A stretch of 64,000 nt of DNA from Climacteris rufus. Taxonomy: Eukaryota > Chordata > Aves > Passeriformes > Climacteridae. Below the pieces are notes generated by a model. That model was given only the letters and a program-made list of their open reading frames with translations, was not told where the DNA came from and searched no databases. Shown here one piece after another: positions 34,901 through 47,100 of the stretch. Made by a program: the position numbers and the translations under genes. Numbering within the stretch: position 1 is the first letter of the stretch; every line of letters begins with the position of its first letter. The DNA is taken from assembly GCA_013398175.1 (NCBI GenBank), contig VZRZ01008247.1:513165-577164 (forward strand). Reading direction: 5' to 3'.

Positions 34901-37900
34901 CAATACAAATTTTCATAACCAAATGCAGCAAATGTATTGGAAATCCCACTAGAAAACAAATAATGGCATTGTGAACCTAATGTTCTTTAGTTTCCAAAAA
35001 TGTGCATTCATATTCCACTTGAGGAATTACTCTTGTTTTAATTGTTTAATCCAACAGAATGCCTGGGAAAAAAGATCAGGATCAGACAAATTCACCGGGT
35101 TCTTACTTTCTCTACTATATCCTGAATGTCCTGACATGCTTGCTTTTTTAAGAGAAAGAAGATGAGTCATACAGATGAAAGAATACAAGATAGGGAGGTG
35201 GTTGAGAACAGTAGAGAAAGTATCAGATAAAGTATAATACATTTATTTTATTCCACTGGGCGAGTCATTTGGGAGAGGCACTGGATATGGAAATGAAACA
35301 GGCAATGATCTGAAATAATATGTATACATTTCATATCTCTTCCCAGGCAGTTAGTGATATTCATCATTCTCAGCACAAGGACCGTATCACAGCACTCCTA
35401 AGTTCTGTTTTCCCCCTCAGACTTTTAACACGCATGTATTAGATTGATTCCTGGCTGGCATAGCTGTGTTGACAGAAATTCTTAATCTTCAGACAGTTAT
35501 ACTGTCAAACTATCCTTGATTCAGGGAAGGGTGTGTTTCTGTGGCAGAACAATGCCAGGCTAACTGCACCCACATGAGGAATGCTTTACCTATCCATCAG
35601 CCTATAAGTAAAGCGATCCAAGAATAAACTTGGCCTTAGTTACCACACCCCTTGGGTGAGGTGTGTATTATCAAAATGAATATACAATTAAGGTAGCAAT
35701 AAGTATTGAAATTTTTGTCTACATGCCGGATCTGAAGCTCATTAAAGCTGAATGATTTGTATCAACCTGGTTGTGCATGGAGCTTTTTGAGGGAATATAA
35801 CTTACATCAACCACTACATTTGCATTTTCCCTTAAGCATTTTCCCTGCACCAGAATGACGGAAAACCCCCGAACCTTTAATGAGGCATATTGCCTGTTTT
35901 TACTTTGTTACAAGAGATGAAAATTGCAGAATGTGGAGATATTTGCACATACAAAAAGATCTCACACCTTATCACATGTTTTCCCTTTGCCTTGTCCAGA
36001 AAGAAGCAGAGCAATTTCTTCAAGTGCTCTTTTATCTAACCTGTACAGAAATATACTTTCCAAGTGTACATAAACTCTGCCTTAGAACCTCTAAACACTT
36101 TGAAGGAGAAAATTCCAAACAAAAAACATAAACATAATAAAATGAAAATAAATACTTAGTTTCACTCAGTTTTATAAAACATCTATCCCTGAGCGAACTT
36201 TCTGTAGTTATGTGAAAACTCAGTGATGACATGCTCCATGAGTTATGGGGTGAAAATTATATCCAAATCCTCCAAATACTTCAAAGAGTGATTACTATCC
36301 CACTCATAATTCTTAGATCATAAGAATTCAATTTCAAAGCTGAAGCACTGCATTAATTATCCCATTGTTTATGGTCAGTAGATTAACTAGATTTGCATCA
36401 TTGTAGGATCTCTGATGCTTCAAAGGAAACTGGTTAAAAACTGTGCTGTGAGACTATTATTTGTTTCCCATGATGGCAGAAAAACCCTCTATCTCCGTTC
36501 CTTTTTGATTACATACAGGACTTGCTGCTTTGGGATAGATTCATGCCCAAATAGAAAAACTAGAAAGAAGAAAAAACCTTTAAATTCTTACATAATTATA
36601 GTGTGTATCATAGTACACATACAGTCTTACCATAAAAGAGGGAAAAGACAAGAATGGGTTTCTGCTATGTATGAAGTGGTACTTCCCTCAAGCACTGAAA
36701 TGCTATGATTATCTTCATGGCTCTTTACTTGTGTTATTGGCATTTGCAAAGTCTCATGCTCTTTATTCCCACAGTGGTATCTGGCACAGCGATATAGTGT
36801 CCACTACAGAGTTCAAGAAAAGGGATGATTGAAAAGATAAGAAAGCAAAATTTTGGTGACAGAATAAACAGGTGTGAAACATTTGTGAAGTATAAATGAA
36901 ACAGCTACAAATGTGAAACAGTCAGTCTTACATTATACAACTGTCTGCAAAAACCTGGTAAACTATGGTTACCACTGCAGCAAGAAATCTTTCTGCTAGT
37001 ACAGAAAATTCTCTTCAAGGATGGCAACAACAGGACTCCTTCAGGCCAATGGAATGTCCCCTCTAAGGACAGTTCTTGGCATAGTTATTGTACTACAGTT
37101 TTCCCAAGCAACTCTTCTCAAGTACAAAGAAAACCCCAAACAGCTTCTTGTACTCAAACTATCAAGATGTCAGGATGTCAGGGGATAGTAGGAAGCAATC
37201 TTACCAAGTATAATCACAAACGTAGATTAAATATGGATAGAAAAGTCTCTGTCCCTGAGCATATACATATATATTCAGCCTCTCTACCATAAGTTGCTTG
37301 ACAGCTGAAATACCTGTGAAACAGCTTCTGAACCATCAAAGCTACAGTGAAACCAGCACTAATTTTGAATTGCCTTTATATAGAGAGTATAAACTAGTGA
37401 AAGACTAAACACTATAACTAAGGAACTGGTACCATTTCTGTCATTCTCATGAGCCTATCTTTTGAGGACAGAAATTTTGACTCTTGATATTATACCTGAT
37501 AGGAAAACTCTTGATGTAAAATCTCATTTAAAAGGTACTCATGCAGAACTGGAATCTCTTGCTGATTAAACCAACCATCCCAAACTTGTTTACTGAAAAA
37601 AAATAGCCATGGCACTAGTTCATACAATGCCAGAAGAAATCTGATTCAAGTGGGAATGAGATGATATATCAGCCATTCACCCATTTTTTACCATATTTTG
37701 AAGTCTAATAGTAATGTTAGTCAATTGTTAAATAAGAGTAGGAGGTTTGTTTTCAGTAGACCAAATAGCTGTCAAAAACTAGACCTTAACTTGAGCAAAA
37801 TAATTTTTAGTTTTAATTTATTTTTAGCTTTCTATTTGTTGTTTTATGTTTTCTGGAGCAAAATGTAAATAACACACTATTCAGAACTCAGAAACCACAG

Positions 37901-40900
37901 ACTGTAACTTTTCTGGTACTGCGTAACTTTTCCAGAAAAGCCTTAACATTTACATTTTGAAGGTGTTTGACTGCTTTTGGAAATATTTCCCACTGACACT
38001 AAAAATGTGCTCATGTTTTCATCTTCATGAAGGGCCTCCCTCACTGTTTTATTACATTTAGAGTACATTCTCTTTACTTCCCTTCACAGTGCTGGGAATC
38101 ATCTAGGCCTGACTAGGGCTAGTATTGGTAAGAGGTGCCCTGCCATTGAGAAGATGGAGTAAAGAACAATTGTTCCAGTGTTAATGATACAGTATTTCCA
38201 GGCCAAACTAAAGCAGAAAGAGATTGGAAATCCTGTTTTTCAGAACAGCTCAGTTTTGAAAGCATTTAAGTGTTTTGCTGCTGATCTGACTCTAAACTAT
38301 TCTTCCCAGCCATAGTTTTGATATATGTAATGAAGAAGTATTCAAAATATACTATGTATGCAGCCCTCATTTCATAACAGTAATATTCTGAAAGTAAGGT
38401 TCTGTCAGTGCAGAAACATAAGATTATTTCCAAGATTTTTGTTTCATACGCTGAATTCAGTATAGAATGTGCATGGATGTGATATCAAAATGACACAAAG
38501 ACATTACAAACATAGATCTGTAACAGATTAGTGACACTAAAGTAGTAAAAGGAGTTGAAGCAAAAACTTATGAGAGCAGAAAAAAGTCCTCCTTTACAAT
38601 AGCAGAAAGCACAATTACCCGCTTCTGGACTAACTAAAAATGGCCATTGTGCCCCTTTGAAGGTAATATGAAAGAAACACACAAAGCTGTGATATAATTC
38701 CATTATGTCCATCAACCTTGTGTCCATTGAGCCTCACATGAAGCCTCCAAGGACTGCTGAATTTAAAGTACAAAAAAATCAGCTGAATCTTTTGATTTGT
38801 TTTACTTTGGCATTTACATGTCTTAGTAAACAGTTTTATCCATTTCTAGTGTCTTCAAGTATCTATTTCAACTAGAAAAGCCCTGGAGCCAGGAAAAGTC
38901 TTTGCTCTGCAGCAGAGAGAACCAGAAAGCTGGTAGGCCTTAAGAAGGATAAATGCTTCCTGAGAAACAAAGGCCCTCCAAAATCCTGATTTCCAATATA
39001 ATGTTCTCTGCTGCTAGTAATCACTTTAGCAGTTTTAGTAGTCAATAAGCAGTAAACTTTAAATGGACCCAAATTCCTCTTCATCCATGCCATAAATCTG
39101 ATCTGATAGCAGAGATCAGGAAGTAATGGGACTCAGGAGAAATCTGCACTGAAGAGTCCATGCATCCTGCTAAACTACTCAATGAGCTGAACCTGGAAGG
39201 GTTCATTATCCGCTCAAATATGGGGGTGTGGGGGAAAGCCCTCCAAATAACCACAAACCAACTCTGCTAAATAGCATTTACATTCTACATCCACTCTGTA
39301 ATTGTTTGGAAAATTCTGTTTTAATTCCATCTTCTCTTTGCCTACAGTACTTGGGGTAGACAACAGACCATAGTGTTTAGAAGTTGTATACGAAACACTT
39401 CCAAAAACATTAAAGAGTTTGTTGCCCTGATTTTTGCAGTCCTGGATGTTTTCACTTCTTTGTAGCTAGTTTCTCACAGTCTTCTCTGTAAACATGGCTA
39501 TGTTATTGTAACTGTATCTTATCATTCGCATTCCTTTCTCATGGACACAGAACTTTGATGGACATTTCCTTTGACCACTGTAATTGAGGAAGGAAGAACT
39601 GATTTCCTGCAATGAATAGTGATTTCCAAATGTATATAAAAAATAAAGAAGGCGGGTCTTGCCCCCTTCCTTCCTTCTCTCTGGTCCTGGTAACAGGTGT
39701 CTCTGGCTCTTCTTTCGTGTCGTTACTGCGACAAGAGTTATCAGCTGAATTAAAATTTTCATGTTAACCTTTCTTTTACCTGATTTTCAGGGCAAAGAAA
39801 GGGAAATAGTGATATCAGCTGTAATTATATTTGTAGTTTTTGTAGTTATAAATTCCAGGCATCATAAACATTAGGCTGAATAGGCTTTTTACTAGGACGT
39901 GCTGATCTGCCTTAATCTCTTTGTGGATCTCCTCCTGCTGAACTGATGGCTTTAATATGATTTATTTTCATTCAGTTTGGAAGTGACTTAAGTTAAACTG
40001 AATGAAGGACATTTTAATTACCAGATCAAGTGTCCACACAGTCATGTAATATGGTTTGAATTCACATATTTAACTTGCATATGTTAGTTTTTCCAAATGT
40101 CTCTTAATAGAGGACCTGTACCATAATTTGTAATTATAAAGAAATCTAGTAGAAGTTTAAACAATTAGAAGTATGCTCTTTGCTATATGCAATGAAAAAA
40201 CCCTGTGAAAATCAGAATGGTCAATAAGGCATTCTGCAAGACAGAAGAGGATTTAAGCAGATCATCCGTATCTTTAATCAATCTTTTCTGTATCGAAAGA
40301 ATGTCACAGCTAAGTTACTGCTCTAGATGTAGTCACATAGTTAGTTGGGCCATATCAAGATTAAAACATTATGCTATCAAAATTCCTGCCGAAGACCAAA
40401 GCTTCATAGTCATTTTCACATAGAACCACAAAGGCACATGCATATGCACATGGAGGTGGAGAGAGTCATGCTCTGGGTAACTTTTAGTCATTCCTCACTG
40501 CATTCAGATTTTTCTGTTCACCTCAAACCTGGTAAGAGTTTCATCAGTAAACACTCAAATACATTTCCATGTTCACATCTGAGACACAGATTTCTGTTTT
40601 GGCCAAATTCACTTCTGGCATAATTCTGCTTGCCAGGCAGAATTAGATCTTAAGATTGTTTTCTCTTAATGTCTTGCAGAACGCTAGATTTAGATTATAT
40701 TTTTTGTGAATACCATCTCTAGCTTAAAAATTAAATAGATTATGTTGTGACACTTGTTATTTAGGAACGTTCAAGAACATTCAGTCACTAAGGAGTTGTT
40801 CGCAATTTTTCATGAAATATGGACATTCACTGGAGAGCAATTACACAGCAGAATATAAAAAATAAAATAATTAATCTAAACTCAGAAATAAAAGAAATTT

Positions 40901-41906
40901 ACAATTTGTGTGTCAGTACAGATAATTTGCTGCCTTCTTCCTTTTCATCAAGAGAAGCAAACATATGGGGCACATTACAAAATTGTACAGGAACATATGG
41001 TACTGCACTGAAATGCCAAAATAAGTGACACAGGGAAATCCATGATCCATTGGGTAGCAATATTTTAGAAATCCTGATGCTCAGCAGTCAATTTTTCTTT
41101 TTTAGCATGGCAGAATGCTTTGAGTTACATAAATGAGTGGATTTATTGGCAGCAGTTTTATAGAGGCTTGATCAAACCCCTGAGAGTTACATTATCCTGA
41201 CTGTATAGATCTTCTCTGTACCACCAGGAAGGCAAAGAGAAATATAGATCAAAAGATTGTGTCCTGAAAGTTTTATAGTTAAAGTTTATTTGCTTCAAAA
41301 TAGAGTTAGAGGGATTGGGGAAAACTATTGCTTGACAGGGAGATTCCACATTTAATGAAACTTTTTGTATAAGTTTGATCCTATTTATAACCTTAATGTA
41401 CAAATGCAATGGAATGATGTTATCGTCTATCTGCCACTGTTTCTTTTTGCACGTGCATAACCCGAAAGAAGAAGAGAAATCCTTATTTGTCTAGGTTTAT
41501 ACTTCAAAGACACTACAAGCTATCCAACCTTTCTTTTCTTCTCACCAGGTAGGGAAGCCAATGTTCCTATCTAAGAAGAAAATGTCTTAATTATAAAGGA
41601 GTTTGGCAGAACCTTCCTAATTTAGGAACTTCCTTTTTTACAGATGGATGGCAAAGGCACACACTGATATCAACTGTGTTTAGTCTCTGGAGAACAACTT
41701 CATCAAATATTATGTATTGAATATCAGCAAAAGCCATATAAAGTAGAGGACCAAAACAAAACACCTGAATATTCCAGAGAGCAGAAATAAAGTTTGCATA
41801 TAAGTCTTCAGATTTAATGCTTCAGTCATCTCTGTACTTTTGTAAAGATAGTCATTGCACTGCACTCTAAGATTTTGTTCTCATACAGATAATCAGATTA
41901 CCAAGC
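28906..41906. other. Long unassigned AT-rich region
   Basis: About 13 kb in which I found no gene, RNA or nameable repeat. The longest open frame, 149 codons at 33248-33697 (+), has no recognisable domain and no supporting splice or promoter signals. Small inverted repeats occur at 33220-33241 (CTGCTGCC/GGCAGCAG) and 35488-35505 (GACAGT/ACTGTC). An A-run lies near 33781-33791. Old, strongly decayed repeats may be present below my ability to see them. Confidence 0.5.
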
Positions 41907-42885
41907 AATCAATCACAGAAAGGTTTGGGTTGGAAGGAATTTTAAATATCATTGAGTTCCAACCTCTGTACCATGGGCAGGGACACCTTCCACTAGACCA
42001 GGTTGCTCAGAGCCCCATCAAACCTGGCCTTGAACACTGCCAAGCATGGGGCATCCACAACTTCTTTGGACAACATGTTCTAGTGCCTCACTGCCTTCAC
42101 AGGAGGGAATTTCTTTCTAATATCTAATCTAAACCTACTCTCTTTCAGTTTGAAGCCATTACTAGTTGCCCCATCACTACATGCCTGTATAAAAAGTCCC
42201 ACTCCAGCTCTCTTGCAGATCCTCTTTAGGCAGTGGAAGGCTGCTATAAGGTATCCCTGGAGTCTTCTGCCGACTGAACAACCCAGCTATCTCAGTCTTC
42301 ATATCAGAGGTGCTCCAGCCCTCTGATCATCTTCATGGCCCTTCTTTGGACTCACTCCAACAGGTCTACATCCTTCTTATGCTGGGGCCCTCGAGGTGGA
42401 GTCTCACCAGAGTGGAGTAGAGGGGGAGAATCACCTTCCTCAGTCAGCTGGCCACATTTCCACAAGGAGCTACTCCATTATTTTACCACACTCCAAGATG
42501 TCACTGACTGGCTGTAACTTTCTGGGTCTTCCTTACTTCCTTTTTTAAAAATGGGAGTTGTTTCCCTTTTCAGTTGAACTTCACTGGACTGCAACGTCTT
42601 CTGAAGTATGATAAATAGTGGCTTAACCTCTTCATTTTCCAGATCCTTCAGGACCCACAGATGCATCTCATCAGATTCCATGGACCTGTCCACCGTCAGG
42701 ATCCTTATGTGTTCCTTAACCTGATCTTCTACTGCAAGTGAGTCTTCATTCTCCCAGTCCCTGTCTTTGCTTCTGCGACTCAGACAGTATGACTGGAGCA
42801 CTTGGTGGTGAAGTCTGAAGCACAAATATCAATCAAATCCTCAGTAATAAGGTCTCCTGTTTTCTTTCAGAGAGGGTTCACATTT
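41907..42885 (-). mobile_element. CR1 LINE, minus strand, internally deleted
   Basis: The + strand from 41907 carries the complement of a CR1 3' end: AGGTTTGGGTTGGAAGG, GTTCCAACC, ACCATGGGCAGGGACACC, CTTGAACACTGCCA, and on to GAGTAGAGGGGGAGAATCAC and GCTGGCCAC near 42459. The next part (42465-42885) jumps upstream to the start of the reverse-transcriptase region of ORF2 in the same orientation. About a kilobase of RT sequence that should lie between is missing. This is either one element with an internal deletion or two insertions that happen to abut in the same orientation. Confidence 0.85.
42465..42885 (-). pseudogene. CR1 ORF2 remnant, region leading into the reverse transcriptase
   Basis: Minus-strand reading from 42825 to 42478 stays open for 115 codons and contains SMESDEMHLWVLKDL, VKPLFIILQKTLQSSEV and TPIFKKGSKEDPESY. 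These match the conserved stretch of CR1-type ORF2 just before and into the RT fingers. The sequence then loses similarity and the catalytic palm motif (YADD type) is absent. Nucleotide similarity extends upstream to about 42885. The intact protein copies CR1 RNA at the target nick; this fragment is dead. Of all the open frames in the window it is the clearest with real protein ancestry. Confidence 0.85.
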
Positions 42886-44087
42886 TGCAAAGTGCGAGCT
42901 GAAAATTCCTTTTAAATTATATTCATCCTGGCTAAGGCATGCAACAATACAGACTTAATGGAGACACTTCCAGAAACCAATTAGCTTCACCTAAAATCAG
43001 CCCTTAGAAATGTCTGTCATGTTTCAGTATATAGAGCAAGCACTGAACTGAAGGCCCAAGAAAAGGGCCCTAAGTTAAGTATGGTGAGGATCAACCCTTT
43101 GGGTGTGTAGTCTGGAACAGTATTTAACTGTGTACTTAAATATGAATCATTTTAAAGTATGCCATTATTTTACTAATATACCATGCTATGGTGTTACAAT
43201 GATAGTGCATTCTCTAAGAGAGATTATTTTATCCATACATTTTGTGTCACCAGCACAAGGAGAAAGATAAAAACATATATTAACCTGAAGCAGAAGAGAG
43301 ACTTCTCTGCCCTGCATCAGTGTGCACAGTTTGCCAAGTGGCTTGGCACGATTAAGAAAAAAGCATTGCTGGAACCTTATCCAAGAGCAGATCCAGTTCA
43401 ACAGCAGATACTAGCTTAGCTTAAAGCCACTGGATTAGAAATTGGATGGAAATTTAAACATGTACCTTGGTCTGAAATAAGATGTGATTTAGCAGCTTAG
43501 TGGAAACAGACACTGGCTACTTCAAAGTGCTTTTTGTCTATCCTTTTCTTAAAGTCTCTCATGTCTCAGATATGCTATTATTATAACAACTATACTGCAG
43601 AATCAAATAACAACCTTTTGCCTAAATGGTTACTTTTATGACTGCTTAGTTGTATACAGTAGATTATCACTACACAAAAACTATAGGGCATTTCACTGAT
43701 CTACAGTGATTATCATGTGATTATATCTGTCTAGTGTACCAAAAGTTTCAATATTCCTTTTGAATTTTTATCATGTGTCTCTTACAAGTAGTAGTTCTTA
43801 TTTAAAAATTTAACCCCCCTCTGTGATTTTTTCCTAAGAAGCAATTCCAAGAAAAAGTAGAGAAAAAGACATCCTTGTTAGCTGCCAAAAAAAAATCGGT
43901 GTTTTCAACTAAATCTGTTCACATATTAGGAAGTTTTCATTAAAAATTACTCAGAGCCAACAAGGAATTCAACTTTCTCCAGTTCAACATCTGAGTTGGC
44001 TGGAAAGGAAAAAAAAAATGACAAAAGATCACTGAAGCAATGTGGATATTATTGCTTGTTTCTGAACAGGAGCATTATATGCAGGGG

Positions 44088-44126
44088 TGAGGAGGTTGTT
44101 AGGGGTTTTTTGCCCCCACCTCCTCA
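44088..44126. repeat. 39-nt inverted repeat (hairpin)
   Basis: TGAGGAGGT (44088-44096) pairs perfectly with ACCTCCTCA (44118-44126). Inside, GGGG (44102-44105) can pair with CCCC (44113-44116) around a T-rich loop. No terminator or RNA role is claimed. Confidence 0.75.
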
Positions 44127-44157
44127 GAACAGAAATAAACTACATGTCTAACAAGTC

Positions 44158-44178
44158 TGGAGAAGTCAGACTTCTCCA
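44158..44178. repeat. Perfect 21-bp palindrome
   Basis: TGGAGAAGTC and GACTTCTCCA form two perfect 10-bp arms around a single central A. It lies 31 bases after the hairpin at 44088-44126. Confidence 0.85.
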
Positions 44179-47100
44179 AACATTAGGCTGGTTCTTTCCC
44201 TAGGTGTTATAAGAAAACATTGTGAATCACTATAATTGAGCCAGCCTGGCATTAGACAACTAACATTAAATTTAGGCCTGGTGTGAATCTGCTCAATACG
44301 ACTGCTCCATTTCATAGCTTGGTCACCTCCAGAATATTGTAGACATCTATCATCAAATTGCTCTAATTCCCTGAGGCAAGAACTGCCCTCTTATTTACAG
44401 CTAGAATGACAAGATGCATAAGGCTCTGAACTGTAATTCTTGATGGTCTAACTGTGTATTTAACTTTCTGTGGCTAACTATGTTTATCTCTTTTTGGCTC
44501 ACAAAGCTCTGTATAAGCACAGGTGAAGAGCAGTGATGTCATTCCCTTTTGTGTATGCTTGATGACCCATTGGGAATGGGCAGCTTAAGGTTAATTATAC
44601 TAAACAAGGAGAATGAAAATATAAGATAAGCCCTGTTCTCTGATCAGGCTGAAGAAGGCTTGAAGCGAGTATCATGCACTTTGTGTTCACACCTCCTGCA
44701 GCCATTTCTGTAGACACTGCTTGTCAAGCATTGACTACATGCAGTGTACCTTGAGATGGGAATGTTGCCTTTCCCAGATAAAAATTATTTTGAGGCATTC
44801 ATCTTACCCAACTTCTGCTACCAAAAAGTTACAGTCATCATCTAAGCTAGTCATCTAGACTCCTCAACAATCAACAGGATGAGATGGTTGCCTACAGAAG
44901 ATGATTCACCATAGACACAGGCCAGGACAAGTCATTCTCAGCACATGGCCATACCTCTCCAGTGAGTTTTGGTTAACTAGTTCAACTTGCTGCCTAACTA
45001 CTAAATAGCTAAAATTAGGTGAGATGAATTCCACAGAATGATACTGTCAGGACTCGATTAAATTTCCCTAAGACAGGTCTGAACAACAAAATGCCTCTGT
45101 TTCACCATATTTGGCAACTTTATTACAGCACAAAACCAACCAAAACTTAACTCCCAGAGATAATGATAGCAGTGAAGACATCCTAGGCTAGATGAGAACA
45201 CTGACTGCAAATGATGTGTGGTACTCTTGGTGCCCAGAGGGTGCTCCAGTTCACACTGCACTGACACCTTGCTGTGTAAAAAAACAGTAACTCTAGGTTT
45301 ACAAAACTATTGCAAGGTAGCTTTTCTGCACTGAGCCAATCAAAACCTGTGGGGCATCAAAACAGAATTAAGGTGCCTAAGTCTCAGTATTTTGCCCTGA
45401 GTTTACTTGTGCTCTCATGCAAGTCAGAGAGCAGCTTATTTTTTACTATTTTCTAACTATAATGCTAAACCCACTTCTACTTCAGTCAACTCTTATGAAG
45501 GAATTATTGAACTGCAATGAATTTTAGCTTGGAAAACTGAAATCAAATTTATTTTGACAAATTGCACCATGCATTGTCTTTCTGAGAAGCTGAGATCATG
45601 GGATGACAGAATAGAGAGAAGAGTGACAAGAAAAACTCAATGTCAAATTAAGCCAGTTTCTGCTTCTGGATCAGAATTCTTAATGAAGAAGGAAAAAAAA
45701 AAAAAAAAGGCTTCCTGTGGAGTCATGCCCATGCCCATGTGTAATTGCAATACATTTTTTGGAATACAGTTTCACAGCAATTCATAGAGTTTGGAAAGGT
45801 TAGATTACACCAAGAGCTGGTTTCATTCAGCTACCAGAAATCCATCGGATGTGTTTTAGGAAGGATTTCCTGCTTCTACTGTTCAACATGTGCAGGACCC
45901 TGATGTGAACTTTTGCGTCATACTAGCAAGTACGGCTGCTATTCAGGCAGGTCTGGTACTTTGGTGATTTCTTCATTTTATGACTCAAAACAAACAAACA
46001 AAAAAACCCACAGCAGTTTGCTTCAAGCTAAAAACCATGTTATTCAAGGAATTTCTGAAAAGTAAATGCCATTTAACTGACTTGGTAGATAGCACCCTCT
46101 TTCTACAGCAGATGAGGGAGGCTTTGTGAAAGAGAGAAATATAATATTTGCAAGTCTGGAGAATTTTATACGCTGCAGCAATTTAGGATTATAAAGCCTC
46201 TAGCTGTTTGTTCTGCCATCCTACCAGCATTTATCATTCTACTGTTAAAAAAGGAGTTAGGAAAAACATGAAGTGGCATCAACCAGTTCAGCCAAAAAAA
46301 GAAGCATCATTTAATAGTTTCTGGCATAAGCATTAGGTGGACAGCTGGAGGCAGAAACACTATAAAAAACTTCCAGAGTAAGGTTACCCAAGCCTATCTG
46401 TTAATTTCCCAAGTGAATGGCTTTCAAAACATATTTTTTCTAAGTGTTTTAAGCACAGCAATGGAAACAGACTTCATTTGAGGTGTCTACCATTAGGCGT
46501 TGTGATGGTAAATTTAAGCTTGAAGTTCATCCTTAATAAAAGAAAATAAACTGAGTAAAGCAGAGAATGCACAGAAAACCTTCAGCCCTTCTATAGACTC
46601 TGAACACTGTACTCAGAAATATTTTACTGTTAAAACACTCTTATTTTTTAGAGTGAGGAGTAATCATTTGCAGTGAGGGATCACTTCAATATTGCACTGA
46701 GTCCTACTGGTAACATTACTGTGGCAACATATCACCAAAAAAGAAGCCAGATTTAGTCTATTTTATGCTGAAGATGTAGAGGAGAACTGCATTCTATGGC
46801 ATTTACCAAGAGGGCGTAAAATTGCCAAATCAGATACAAATCTTTTGGTGACTCTTTAGAGGCAAGTTAGAGCTACTTATTCTTGAACAAGAACATAGGC
46901 CTTTGGCTCTGAAATCAAACAGTGGTTATAGAGCAAAATTAAAGAACTAAAAGAAATCCAGAATTTCTAGAATGTATGCCAAGTCCACAAAATTGACTGG
47001 AGCCAAGACTTTTAAAAGAACTTTCTTTTTAAATGTTTAATGGTTATTTAATAAAGCTTTCTTGGCAGTCATGTCACTTCAGTACAATTCCTAAAGATTT

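Noticed and set aside
35518..35665. Possible short LTR (TATAAG near 35604, AATAAA near 35624, GGTGTG hairpin)
   Set aside because: The motifs are weak, no TG...CA ends or target duplication could be found, and I recognise no family.
45693..45708. Poly-A tail of a processed pseudogene
   Set aside because: The sequence before the A-run shows no recognisable gene and no flanking duplication.
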